Part shown: in pieces, positions 49,589 to 62,712 of the stretch
Numbering within the stretch: the stretch's first letter is position 1
Layout: the number at the start of each line of letters is the position of its first letter
Source of the DNA: Epiperipatus broadwayi
Lineage: Eukaryota; Onychophora; Udeonychophora; Euonychophora; Peripatidae
Reading direction: 5' to 3'
Length of the DNA stretch: 64,000 nucleotides
NCBI GenBank assembly: GCA_028023455.1
Contig: JAQFVV010006199.1
Span: 6,088,972 to 6,152,971 of the forward strand
Program-made: the position numbers and the translations under genes
Notes under the pieces: generated by a model
Told to the model about the DNA's origin: nothing
The model's input: only the letters and a program-made list of their open reading frames with translations
The model's database searches: none

Positions 49589-52201
49589 TAATTATGAGAA
49601 AATATTTATATTGAATTTTTATTATAATGCTCCTTTTTAAGTTTAAAATATTCTAAACAAATAAGATAAAAATGTACGTACATTCCTTTTCAATCTTTTG
49701 ACTTTAATTTGAGAAAACATATTTTATAAGTAGAAATATATATTTCAAAATTCATCAAGTTTCATGTGATTATGATGAGTGATTAATAATAGATCACCTA
49801 TAAAATTTGGGAATATTTTATTTACTTGTAGAAAACAATAATGAAGTCAATATAATTTTTTAAATTTGTATTACATATAATTGTAACCAAATATCTATCT
49901 TTCATACTGATAGATTTTTTTTGGTTATTGTATTAAAATAAATAGACATGTGATAGTTTTTATATAATAAACTCTTAGAATGGATGACGCATATTGACCT
50001 GAGCTATTCAGGATTATCTTGAGGATTGAAATAATATGATGATTACTTGTAACAGTGAATTCACAGCCATAGAAGAAAGGCATTTTTTTAATTACTCAGC
50101 CATTTTTATTTCTTAAAATTTTTAAGCTATATTTTAATTTCAGAATGCTGATGTATTTATTTTAAAAAAATTTAATTTTTAATATAAAAACATGATTGTC
50201 TTTTTCAATCTTTGATTTTAGATGACTAACATAACATTTTGTTTTATTTTTGGTAGTGTTGAAAAAAGATTTCTGGTTAATTAATTTGTTAAAAAAATAA
50301 GACTGGTGCATTTTAAATAATTAAAATTTTCAAAAAAAAAAAAAGAAGTAAAATTTGTAAATCAACTTTTGGCCATTTAGTAACTATTGACAAAAAGTTT
50401 TTGCTTTTAATCTTAAATATTTTTTCTACTTTTAAAATCTCTTTATCCAAAGAATATTGTTTATTCTTTGTCTATACTATTAGTGAATTTTATTTATTTT
50501 TTAATTAAATGTTTACTTCTAGATTTATTTGTATCTTTTAATTAATCCCACAAAACTGTAAAATTGTTTATCCAGAATATTAATTTCTTTATCTGAAAGA
50601 TTAATTTTATTTAAACAAAATTTTTAATTTAAAATAAAGAAAAAATATTTAATATACATGTATTAAAAAAAAGCATATATGTATATGCCATATACATATA
50701 TAATCTTATATATTTTATCATATTTTTGTATCCTAAATGTTAATAATTTTATAACTATTTAAATATTAAATTATATTTAAACAATTCTTTCTTTTTATTT
50801 ATTTATTAATCCTTTTACTCTCTTAATCATTTTGCCTATTTTATTTTATTTTTCTAATATCTATTCTATTCAGAGTTTCTTTATTATTATAAAGTGATCA
50901 CTTTGCATAATTTGTAAAACATTTTGACCATTTTAGCAAATCTATAAATGTAATTTTCATAATAAATATATTTTCAAAGCAACTTCTATGTATACACATA
51001 GTAATGTAGATTTTAAGCAAAGTCTATCAGAATATAATAAAGCAATTGATAATTAGATATTTTTTGCTATTGTTTTAAATGCAATGTTTTTTTCTTAAAA
51101 CATATTGAAATTGATAAATCTTTTTGGTATTATTTATTTGCACCCATCTACTGTCACACGCATGCACACATACTTATATGGATGTGTATATTAAAACAAT
51201 CTAAAAACAATTTAAGTAAAACTCTTCACCATTTACAAAATTTATTGGGAGATGATGCTGTCTTTGTTTTATTTTTATGTTATAAATAAAAAAAACCTTG
51301 AATATGCATTATTTAGTTACAAAACCAATATAAGATTAGTTATTTTTATAAATGCTTATGTATAAAAGATATTCCAAATATTAAGCTAATGTGCTCATTA
51401 GTTATTTTCAAGACTTATTTATGACTTTAATCTCTCACACTCTCAGCAAATATTTTATCATTTTCTCTATGCATTTTCACTTATAAATATTTTCTAAAAT
51501 ATTTCTTATCTATATACATGTTAAAACATTGACATATTTCTCCTTCATTATTTTTTTGTTTTTTTACTATATAATATGTCCTCAATTTACTTTATAAATT
51601 TGGCAATCAATTTCAAGTATAATTATTTCCCAACACTTTCTTTGAATTATAGTAAACATTGGTTTTTTTTAAAAAAATTATGACAATTATATATAATTAT
51701 GATTTAAAATAGATAATACTTTTTTTAAACACAACTCTCTATATTTTTCTAAGGAGTTCTTCCATAAAGCAGAGTTTATTAACTTCAGTATTTTATGTCA
51801 GCATTAAATGAGCTAATTTTAATTCTATGTTTAATTTTTTTTTCTTTTTTATTATTGTATGTTATTATCCATTATCTTTGGATATAATAAAACTGACAAT
51901 TTTTTCCTGTTTTAAAAATTTATTTTATTTCCAGTGTCTTTATTCCATATTTTTATCTTCATTGCATTTATCTAGCATGTGATGCAAAAAAAGTTATTAA
52001 CATTTCAAAAAAAAAAGATGGTAAAATTTGTTTTATTTTTTCAATGCAATAGTCTTAATATTTTTTTATATATAGTTTTGACAACATCTGGAGAACACAG
52101 AGTCAGTCTTATCTTTTTTGATTATAATTGCATTTTTTTATATTATTAATATTATTTAAACAATAAGTGTGATAATGCTCAAGGCTGAATAGGTTTATAA
52201 G
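49589..52201. other. AT-rich non-coding stretch
   Basis: No ORF of note, only homopolymers and AT repeats. Confidence 0.5.
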
Positions 52202-52343
52202 TAATCATTAAAATCAGTCAACACTTAAACAATTCCAATATCAATAACAATCTACAATCTTATCAAAGCAATGTCCTTTTAATAATAAAGGTGATTATTA
52301 TTGATATTGGAATTGTCTAAGTGTTGATTGATTTTAATGATTA
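52202..52343. mobile_element. 142-bp short fold-back (MITE-like) element
   Basis: Arms of about 46 bases: AATCATTAAAATCAGTCAAC then AATTCCAATATCAATAA at the left, mirrored at 52298-52343 with two or three mismatches. The central spacer is about 50 bases. Confidence 0.75.
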
Positions 52344-54020
52344 TTAATATTATAGATAAAACATGTCATATTATGCAGCATCGTAGCAACCATTGCAGAA
52401 TATAATGTTTAGCTACAAGTATTGGGAGGAAGAACCTTTGTATAGGATTTAGATTCCTGAGTCACTTCATCACTTATGTAATATCATTATATATTTTTTA
52501 ACATCTAATGTAGAAACCAAAGATATTTTTATATAGTAAAACATTTTTTAAATAACTACTATAGGTAAAGACTCTGATCGTTTTTTAAAGAAGAATAATG
52601 AAAAAAAGGCATTACCAGCAGGTAGTGAGGTTTTAAGATTTTTCTTTTTTGTTTACTTTCTAACCATAAATTGGTAAATATCTATATACCAGTCAAGTAT
52701 GTTGGATGAAAAATATTTTAAAAGTGTAGTTAAGGGAACAAAACTGCTAATTTTGAAAGTAAAAATATTGCTAAAAAATATGCACAGAACGAATAAATAG
52801 AAATATATACTTTTGAAACCATCTTTAGCAAAATAATTGATGAACTTTGAATGATTTATATTATATAAGATGATTTAAAATGTCTTACTTAGCAATTAAT
52901 TAGATGTAATAATCATTAAAGTTTTTGATAATGCAAATATATGTTTTAGATTAGAATTTATTTTCAGAAGAAAATTATGATGCATTTTCTATTTCTAAAA
53001 AAAAAAATGTATTTTCTTGGGGGGGGGGGGAGGAAACAACTATATTTTTGTTAGCCTTCATTTGAGATTTCAGAAAAAAAGAATTTATAAAGCTGTTGTC
53101 AAAAATACAAAATTATTTGATTTTAGATATTTGAGAATTGTTTTATAGAATAGAAAATTTATCTAGAAATAATAAACAGAAGTTCATATATTTACATATG
53201 CATTCATGTTTAAACACTTTTGCCTAATAGGTAAAATGCTTTTAGATATATAGATTATTTTTTTGCAAAGTCTCAAGACTACATTTGATCAGAATAAAAG
53301 TATACTCATCTTCTGCTCTAAATTTTTTACTTTTTAATGATTTATGCGCAATTTTTTGGATTGTTTTATTTAAATTATTTTTCAATGAATCATTAGTTGT
53401 TCTGAAAACATTAAAGCAAATTATATTATATATATATAAACAATACTAAGAATTTTATTTTCAGAAGGATATAATAAAAATCATACATATTTAATCAAAA
53501 ATAATTATTTTTGTTCTTTTACATAATTTAAAAGAATATAATGTTTTTTTTTAAATATTACCGAAACTACTTAAAGTATATATACAAATATAATGTTTAA
53601 TTAAATCTCAGATATATAGATAATTAAAAAACAAATAAAAAAAAATGTTTATATGAATGCTTGTAATGATAGTTTTTTATTTGTAATTATATATTTGATT
53701 ATTTACACCAGTAGTTTAGTTGTTATTTAAAAAAAAAAAACAATAGAACTTTATATATATTTCCAAATGCATTCAAATAACTTACAGGTTAGTAAAAATC
53801 AAAATATTTGAGTGTTATGTTTTGTTTTGTGTTTAAATTATTGCTGGTCTAAACAGATGGCAATCAACATAAAATTAAATTGCCAAATATTTTTTTTAGA
53901 GAAAGTCACTCTCTATTTATCCTTTTCAAAATATATTCTATTATTAGTTATAACATACAGATTAATATAGAATACAATGTTTTGAATGGTATTTTTCTTC
54001 TCAATTATTACTGACTTGAT
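52344..54020. other. AT-rich non-coding stretch
   Basis: A G12 run near 53020. No gene. Confidence 0.5.
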
Positions 54021-54029
54021 AAGTGACAA

Positions 54030-54120
54030 TCCAGCATAGGAATAGAACTCATAATTTTTAAATTTATGAATAGGTCCATAAATACTGAATTTAAAGTAAT
54101 ATTCTAACCAACTAGACTAT
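54030..54120 (-). repeat. tRNA-like relic (A and B boxes)
   Basis: On the minus strand TAGTCTAGTTGG (A-box-like, about 54108-54119) and GAGTTCTATTCC (B-box-like, about 54041-54052). The intervening length (about 55 bases) suits a SINE head with an insertion. Heavily decayed. Confidence 0.3.
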
Positions 54121-57100
54121 GTATTACTAACCTGTGAGTTATTGTTAACAATTAAATGTATTTGAAATACATAAATAAAGTTTGAATTTTATTTAAAAAA
54201 TTTAACAATTCAATTAGATGATAGAAATGATTCAACATATAACTATAGAAAAAAACTCATATAACACATTTATAAATATATTATACAAGTGACACATTGT
54301 CAATAGGTAATAAATTGATTGCTAGAAAATAAAAAGACAATATGCCTAAAAATAAACTAAAAAGTAATAGTTGATAGCTGCTCCTTAAGTTTAGAGTAAA
54401 TTACTTCATGGGGAAATAGTATTTAATCTTATCATATGTTTTTGTTTTTTTTAAGAATAAGGGTATTTATTTAATTTTTTTTTCTCACCACATGATAATA
54501 TGAGAATTTTCAGATATGTTAATCATAAGTTTAATATTTAAAATGTATTATAAGTTAATAAAGAATTGTAAAAGAGATAAAACTATAAAATCAGATAAAT
54601 AATTTCTTTTGTTCTGTCTCTTCAATAATTTTACCTATTTCCCAATTTAATTTTTAGTTTTAAAAATTACTGAATGAAAAACCTTTCTTTTCAGTAAATT
54701 ATTTAGTTTTTTATTTTTAACATTAAGAGAGATAAAGTAAATAAAAATTTATATGTGTAAAATTGTTTTTTTATATACATATATATATAAGAACATTTAA
54801 CAATTTGATAAACTATTTTCATTAAAAAAGTTTTATTTTTCTATTCTTTATTTCTCTCCAAAAAAAAAAGACAGCATAATTAATCTGATTATTTTGTTTT
54901 CTTTTTGGCAAAAAAAATTTTTTAAAATTAAAAACCAGTGTCAAAAAACTATGATTTAAAATAGTTTTTTATTTGTTTTCCAATCTCAATATTGAAAGAG
55001 GGAAATAGCTGAACAATTGTTTTTGTTGAAATTAATCTAATAGGTTATTATTAAATTTTGTCATATAGGAGACAGATTGTGATTTGTTGAAGAGAAAAAT
55101 ATGGGTGTGGATCAATCAGTTGACCTCAGTGTCTTGTAAGAAGCAAGCATTCCTAACCCAGCTGTTGTAGAGGACAGTCAATTCTAAAGCAAATACTGAA
55201 GAAGACTGAAGGAGAAAAAGTTCTAATCAAGATATTTAAGAAAACAGCTGGAGAATTTAGCTGTACAGATTACAGTATGGGTTTAGCTATAAAAATGTAT
55301 TCTAAGATGCATATAACCATGTGCTAAGTTTATGTAAAGGTTAAACATCATCTTCCTCTGTATAATCTGCTCTACTAAAAAATGTAAAGAAGTTATCTCT
55401 GAAATAATCTGCAACAATGTCTCCAACCAAGAACATAAGTGTCTCTGTATGTTAGTCTGACCTGGAAAAATTGTTATAAAGGAAAATTAATAACTTCTTG
55501 CTGTGTGTGTTAGCCTGAAATATCCTATTAAAAGTGAGGAAAAGAAAAAAATAACTGTGTACATTGACCTAGAATTGAGAAGCCTTCAAGAAGAACACCT
55601 AGCTGGAAAAACTGTAAATTACAATGCAAAGGACTCCAAAAAAAATTAAAAACCATGGTATAAGGTATTTCTTTAATGTGCACATTATATTTTGATTTAG
55701 ACATACAATTTTTTTTTCTAGAACAGTAATTGATAGGAATGAATAATTTTTTTGTAAAACATTTGTTTTTTTTTTCTTATTTATTATTTATTGCATTTTT
55801 TTCTCAAAATTATAAGAGTTTTTAGATAAATTATATACAACATTTCTTTTGAAATGTTTTTTTTATTCATTTGATTTCCCCCTTCCCAAATATAGAAAAG
55901 AATTAAATTAATTTAAAATGCTCTTATCTCTCATTGAAACACTGTTTTCCAACTTTTATTTAAAAAGAAATAATTTAATGAAAACAAAAAGTTAATTTAA
56001 GAAATAAAATCAACTGGTTATTTTTTAATATGAAACTATACTTTTGATAAGAATATATTTATTTAAATTATCACATTATCATGTCTTTTTTATTATTATT
56101 ATTATTAATAAGTTAATTTATTAAATAATTGTTTATAGAAATATTCTAGTTTTAATGTTTTTATTCTCCAGTTATCTGATACTTGAATTGGCAGTGTGTG
56201 CAATTTGATTTCAATACAGCTTAATGTTTGAGGGTTTTTAAAATTATCCCAGTAAAATGATAAACCTATAAATTATTTAAAATAAACTTATATTTCTTTA
56301 TATTTTTTGTTCTCATTCAGTCCCTAGAATTCTGGCTTCCTGTAATGTTTTAAAGCATAATGGTTAGGATGTAGGGACTTATGTTAGGGCTTGGGCATAC
56401 AGATGATAACTCAATGGTGGAAAAGTATCGCTTATAATAACCATTCACTGCATTTTATTTTTCATTAGAAATTAAGTTTATGGTTGGCCAGTACACTAAT
56501 AGTACTATATGTTCAGAGGGTTAAAAATAATCTGTATGTATCAATGTTCCATTATTATTTTTATTATTATGGCAATTGGATTAGCACTTAAGTTTGTGCA
56601 ATCAGTTGATTCTTGTACTATATTTTGCCTTTAGTTTGGCAGTGGCTAGCTAAATAGCATTTTATAATATGTTATATTCTGCCCTGAGTTTGGCATTGGT
56701 TAAATAAGTAGCCTGTTTATAATGTACCCTCTTTAGATCCTGTCAAGAATGACTGTTGATTGATGATTTGATTATTCATGATTAGATAATTTGTTTACTT
56801 TGGCTTAATTGCTGGTGATATTGCAGCTTATAAGTATAATTGTTATAACTACTTATGTTTTTGTTCATGTTGATTCTCTTCTCATATTCATTATATTCTA
56901 TATTCCTTTTATTCATTATATATTTGATGATTTATTAAATGTGGAAGATGTTTTTGCATCTTTCTGTACTCTTCCCATATTCACCATATCTTTTATACTA
57001 TTACAATAATTATGTGAAAACTGATATAATAAAAATTAGAGGAATGTCAGTTCCCAAAAAGGAATATTTTCTGTACAAATACATATTAATATTGTTTCAC

Positions 57101-57250
57101 ATTAAAAAAACACATGCTTAAGAATATTTTTATGTAAAAAAATTATTTTATCAATATAATTTTGTAAATGTGTAACTAAAATTTTAACAATAGGTACCTC
57201 TCTTTTTGAATATTAATTTTTTCTGTAAATAAAATGTTCATTAGTTAGTG
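54121..57250. other. non-coding stretch with one GC-richer island
   Basis: 55070-55640 is less AT-rich and purine-rich, with many stops in all frames. It may be an old repeat or a non-coding transcript. Frames at 56809-57121 are low complexity. No gene supported. Confidence 0.4.
57243..57250. repeat. hAT target duplication, left (AGTTAGTG)
   Basis: Compare AGTCAATG at 60016-60023: six of eight bases match, as expected for an old 8-bp hAT duplication. Confidence 0.55.
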
Positions 57251-60015
57251 CAGCATTTCATAAATTGTGGGTTATGACCCAATTTGGGATTGTGAAGTGA
57301 AAAGTTGGGGTCATGAAAATTTAATTCAGATACATGAATTTAAAGAAATATTAGTCTCAATCCCTTTTCATTATCTTTTATTTAATATATTGACAGCACA
57401 ATTATAAAATTATAATAATGGCCAAGTTGAGCTGTAAATTATATTTATATATTGAAAAATAACATTAAATGCATCATAATAGTGGTGTTGCATTGCAATT
57501 TCAGCATATGTTATTTTAGAATCAAAATATATGCTGCAGTGGCAAGAATAAGGTTGGTGCCACTATGGTTATATAATGCATTTCCAGTCAAGTTATTTGT
57601 TTGGGTTTCATTTTAACAAATGTCCACATCGCAAGAACAATAACAATATTGTATTTTACTGTTTTACTTGACTAAGGTTAGTATTTATTTGAATAAGTAT
57701 TATAAAAGATGTTATTTTTTATATATAAAAATACTTGTATACCTTTTTTCCTCACTTTTTTATTCAAAATTTATCATGCTAGTAGGTATTATAAAAATTT
57801 ATTTTTTATTTGAAACTTATTGTCATTTATGTATTAACAAGTAAAAACATATTCCTATTTTTTAAACTTAACAGGTAATTTATAATTGATTTACTGATAT
57901 TTTTTAAATATTAAAAAATAGAACATATGGGAATAAATATGCTTTGTATAATTAAACAAAAAGCATGGCTGCCACTTGGTGTCTCTTGCTAACTAATAAG
58001 TACTGTTATTTTATTTATATTTTAGGATAAAAATACTTTTTACCCATGGATAAATGGTTGAACTTTAGTACCAAAGGTAATGATGCAGATGGCAATGCTA
58101 CAAAGTCTCTTCAAGCAGGATCTCATAATCAGAAAGAGGCATCTAAGATGCAAAAAAGAAAATATGATGAGACATTTCTCCAATTTGGCTTTACTTTCAA
58201 CAACTGTGATGGTAATTGAACAACCTCTTTGTTTAATTTGCAATAATGTTTTGTCTATGGAGAGTATGAAACCATCAAAATTAAAAAGGCATTTTGAATC
58301 CAAATATCCTTCATATGACAATAAACCAAAAGAATATTTTGAATGACTATTAAAAACTTCAAATAATGAAAAATATTTACTTGCATCATATGAAGTTTCA
58401 TATCTGATTTTGAAAAATAAAAAGTCATACACTATTGGAGATCTTATATTTCCTGCTGCTATTAAAATGGTGGAAATACTTCATGGAAATAAATATGGTG
58501 ATGAAATTGAGAAAATTCCTTTGTCAAATGATACTGTCACTAATAGAATTTATTAGCAATGACCAATTTGAAAAACTTATTACTAGACTTAAAGCCCAAT
58601 ATTTACAATTCAGTTGGAAAAAACAACTGATATTTGAAAAATAGCTCAATTATTTGTATATGTCAGATACATTTATAAAGAAAACATTGAGGAAGAATTG
58701 TTATTTTGTCATTCTTTAGAAGAACATACAAGAGGGAAAGACATATAATAAAGTAGACAAATATTTTAAAACTGATGGTTTAGAATGGAAAAATTGCTTT
58801 AGAGTATGCATAGATGATGCAAAAGTAATGACTGGTGAAAATATTGGTTATAAATCATTTATTAAAGCTTCTGGTTATAATCATGTAACTTTTACACACT
58901 GCCTGATCCATCGAGAGGCCCTTGCAGCAAAAAAATAGCAACGGAATTGAACAATGTATTTCAGGATGCTGTCAAAATTATAAACTTTATTAAAAGTCAT
59001 GCCATTAACAGCCATTAATTTTCAGATCTTTGTAAAGACATGAACTCTGGATACAAAAATTGATTATCACATGCAGAAGTAAGATGGATGTCAAGAGGGC
59101 AAAGTTTAAGAAGATTATTGTTATTAAAAGAAGAAATTATTGTATTTTTAATCGAAGAAAAATCTAATCTTGCTGCTCTTTTTCAAAATGACTTATGGCT
59201 ATTGAAGCTATGCTATTTGTCTGATATTTTTGAGAAGCTAAATGATTTTAACTTGTCTTTTCAGGGAAAGAATAGCAATATTTTTACTTTGAATGATAAA
59301 ATTGAAGATTTTATTAAAAAGATCATCATTTAGAAGAATAGGTGAAAAATGATTCATTGGAAATGTTTTTGACTATCCACAATTTTATAATTGAAAAAAA
59401 TAATTGTAAAACTTTAATTGAAAAAATTATTATAGAGCACTTAAAACCCCTATAAACACAGTTTTGCAAATACTTTATATTGAATTTAGATTTCAAAAAG
59501 TTATCTTGGATTCAAAGACCATTTTTGTTTGACATTAATGAGATTAATCACCTGCCATATAAAGCCCAAGAGGAATTTGCTGAGCTATCAAGTGACTCAA
59601 ACTTAAAACTTGACTTTCCACAAAAATCCTTGACTGATTTCTGGATCGGAGTTATGACTGAATTTCCCACAATTTCCAAAATGGCATTAAATGTTCTTCT
59701 GCCATTCAGCACCACATACTTATATGAAATGACTTTTTTTGCTTTAATGTATATTAAATCCAAATATCGTTCAATGCTGAAAAACATTGAAGATGCTTTA
59801 CATCCAGCAGTGTCAAATGTTTTATTTTACTAAGATTTAATTTGTTATGCATGTGATTTTCTTTCAATAATTTTTGAATACTTAACAAATTCTAAAACTA
59901 CTTATTTTCATATGTATATTGTTTACCAAAGGAATAAATTATTTATGGGAACATTTATTTCTATATCTATTTGATATAAAAGCGGTCATGAATAAAAAAA
60001 GTTTAAGAAGTGCTG
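57251..60015 (+). mobile_element. hAT DNA transposon (ZBED5-like / Charlie-like), inactive
   Basis: The left end CAGCATTTCATAAATTGTGG continues GGTTATGACCCAATTTGGG, the well-known hAT/Charlie style end. The right end, complemented, is CAGCACTTCTTAAAC. The 8-bp flanks match 6 of 8. The interior has a 0.8-kb leader and then a transposase gene in fragments (58046-59833). The 2.77-kb length is normal for a complete hAT element, so it inserted whole and then decayed. Confidence 0.85.
58046..59833 (+). pseudogene. hAT transposase pseudogene (ZBED5-like)
   Basis: The usual start MDKWLNF is followed by fragments in shifting frames. A BED zinc finger region has CLICNNV then LKRHFESKYP, where the family's second zinc-binding His is Tyr. 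Then come ASYEVSYLILKNKKSYTIGD, PLSNDTVTNRI, VCIDDAKVMTG, the hAT signature THCLIHREALA, and AEVRWMSRGQSLRRL. The C-terminal dimerisation region (59480-59833) holds FPQKSLTDFW and PFSTTYLYEM. At least five frameshifts and several stops (for example after REALAAKK near 58937). In this family such genes move their own element, and some have been taken over as host genes. The breaks here exclude a working protein. Confidence 0.85.
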
Positions 60016-60023
60016 AGTCAATG
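60016..60023. repeat. hAT target duplication, right (AGTCAATG)
   Basis: Partner of 57243-57250, two mismatches. Confidence 0.55.
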
Positions 60024-60771
60024 CATCATTAACATTGAACATGGAACTATTTTATGGAAATAAAAAATTATCTATGTTTAGAAATATATATTTTAAAATA
60101 TTTATTATGAATGACCTGATTTAGAGTGATATATAATACTTTTCTAGTAACACTCAAAAATAAACCTAAAAAAGTATTTGCATTAAAAAGCACATTAGAT
60201 TTTTAATATTTTTTGTTATATTCTTGAATAAGCAACACACCCTTGATATACAAAAAATAGAACTATTAGTTTGTTTTTTCATTTTCACATATATTAATCA
60301 GAGACTAAATACTGTTATTGCATCTATACAGAATCTTATTTATTTTTCAACCATATTAATAATTTGGATGGAAATAATTCTTTTTTAAAAAAAGAATTTC
60401 AGCACTAGATAGATTTTTTTATCTTTTAAAAGTCATTTAATAAAGAAATGAGTCGTGTTTTTTACACCACTGATTTATTTTTATTTTTTTGTTTTTTAGA
60501 AATTAATTACAATGCAAATTAATTTTTTAAAAAAAAAAAAAATTCTATTTGTCAATAAAAATTCAAATGCTCAGTGCTTGAAATTAAAATTAGTATTTTT
60601 TAAAAATATTATTTTAACAACCTATATTTCTTTTTCTTTTTTTAAATAGGATAGTCTGAACTAAATTAATATATATATATTTTGGTCCAGTTCATTATAA
60701 AATATAAAAATATATATTTAAAATATTTTTATATTTATGTATATATACTTCATTATATCTTATATACCAAT
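60024..60771. other. AT-rich non-coding stretch
   Basis: Nothing recognised. Confidence 0.5.
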
Positions 60772-60828
60772 GTCATCATCATCATCATCAACCATTATCA
60801 ATCCACTGCAGGATGAAGGTCTCTCCAA
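60772..60828 (-). mobile_element. 57-bp extreme 5'-truncated copy of the RTE-like LINE
   Basis: (ATC)n followed by AACCATTATCAATCCACTGC and AGGATGAAGGTCTCTCCAA, identical to the 3' end of the LINE at 23323-24116. Only the last few codons and tail were inserted. No clear target duplication. Confidence 0.85.
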
Positions 60829-61248
60829 AATAAATTATATATGCAAACAGATTACTATTATTCCAAAACCTTTTTTTTTTCTGCCTCTTTTGTAATTATA
60901 AATTTTAAAGATTTGAACAAAGTTATTCTAATAATTATGTAAAAAGAGAAGATACTTAAAAATTTTTCTGTTCTTGTTGCTTCAAAAACATTATTAATGA
61001 AAGAAAAATAAAATTTAAATAATGAATTAATATAATTTATTTATGGAATTTAAATGTAATTTATTAGCTTAGTTTCTGAAATAAAATTTACTATACAGCC
61101 CATCTGTTATTTATGCAATTTTTTTTTTGTTTGCCTGTTTTTGTTATATATGTGGCTCTTCCATAAAGTAATATGTAAGCTAAATAAAAAGGTATTTTAT
61201 AATATATTTTTATTATATACAAATATATATTTTCAAATATATATATAG
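60829..61248. other. AT-rich non-coding stretch
   Basis: Nothing recognised. Confidence 0.5.
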
Positions 61249-61406
61249 AACAATAAAAATAATAAATATAACAGTAATAAACTATTATATGCAGTCTTTC
61301 AATCTGTTGAAGTACTTTCAGTTAATTTCTTACCGAAAGTACTTCTGAAGACTGAAAGACTGCATATAATAGTTTATCATCGTTATATTTATTATTTTTA
61401 TTGTTA
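61249..61406. mobile_element. ~158-bp fold-back (MITE-like) element
   Basis: AACAATAAAAATAATAAATA and AACTATTATATGCAGTCTTT in the left arm are mirrored in the right arm, with a few mismatches near AATCTGTTGA. The centre is at TTAATTTCTTACC. Confidence 0.8.
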
Positions 61407-62594
61407 TTACAATAGTTTTTTAATTAATGGACATTCTATTTGTATTATATTTATGAGTATATATTTTAAATATTATATAAAAATAATATATATATATATA
61501 CAAAATCCATCTCAAATTATGCATAAAAATCACATTATTTATTTATTAAACATAATTATTTTATCATTTTGTAGGAAAATAAATACTTTCATTTATTTAT
61601 TCATTATTTTGTATCTAAGCTAAGTAAGGAATAGCTGTTTAAATTTATGTTTTTTTAAGCACACTTTTTGGGGGAGTTAGCTTCTATTTATTGATAAAAA
61701 CTAAAATATAATAGTTTGCACAACAAAAAATATGAGCAACAGTTTAACAGTACTGAAAAAAAAAATTATTTCATAGGGAAATCCTGATTAAATTAGTAGC
61801 AAAAAGAAAATTGGAAAATATTAATTAAAGAAAAAATGTAAAAAGTAAATTTAAGTTCATTATATACATTTACTTTTATTATAAAAAAATATTTCATTGC
61901 AAATGCGGTAAAAAACTACAGCAATAGAAGTTGCATCTTTTATCACATTGCTTGTATGCTGTTTTATAAATTGTATTTTGTCGATTACATGCTGATGTAA
62001 AAATAATCAGATATACACAATTTATGATCATCGTCCATATTATCATTTCTTTTAAAAATAAATGTTAGCACAGCATTGCATTTATATATATATTTCAGTG
62101 CACAATTAAGAATCAATAATGAATAAACTGACCTATTTTTTTTAATCAATTCAACTTTTTATAAATATTTTTTATATAAATTATAATCTGTGTGTGTATT
62201 TGCCACTTCATGATGTTGAATTTAAAAGTGATCAGGTATTAGAAATTTTTAAATTTGTATATTTTGAAAAATAGTTTTCAATTTTTATTATAAATATGCA
62301 TTAACAATATTTATCTTTAAAATTAAGTCATTTATAATTTAGCGCTGCATTTTTAAGCATACATTATTTTTTATTTGCCAAAACCCTAATTAAGAACATT
62401 TAATTGTTTTTAACAGAAAAACTTTATTTTTAAATTGAGAGGTATAACCCTTGTTATATTTTTACAAAATTAATTTAAATATTTGATGTAAAATCTTTTT
62501 AATGTTTAAAATTTTATTTATACAGGACAGTTTGCTTTAAGTTAATATTTTCATAGTTAATCATCTTTATACATAAGGACTTTCCTCTTTTCAG
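61407..62594. other. AT-rich stretch, probable intron before the 62595 exon
   Basis: No ORF. It ends in a good pyrimidine tract (TTTCCTCTTTTCAG). Confidence 0.45.
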
Positions 62595-62712
62595 CATTTG
62601 ATCTATTAACTGATGATAAGTTAGAGCATATATATTGTAATGCTATGCATAGATACAAAGAAGTAATGAAGAAATACTTCAGCATGTCCTATGAATTATC
62701 ACATCCAAAATG
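62595..62712 (+). CDS. candidate internal exon of an unidentified host gene
   Basis: The acceptor TTTCCTCTTTTCAG (62581-62594) and donor TG|GTAATA (62713) bound 118 bases. One frame is open throughout: two leftover bases, 38 codons, two leftover bases. The peptide reads FDLLTDDKLEHIYCNAMHRY then KEVMKKYFSMSYELSHPK. It is well mixed in composition and quite unlike the N/K/I/F-rich background frames. The next codons in the intron differ in character. I do not recognise the family. No neighbouring exon is seen within 1.3 kb downstream. Confidence 0.55.

Noticed and set aside
61300-61365. Second hammerhead-like motif (CTGAAGA...GAAAG) in the fold-back arm
   Set aside because: The space for stem II is only two bases, so the core cannot form.
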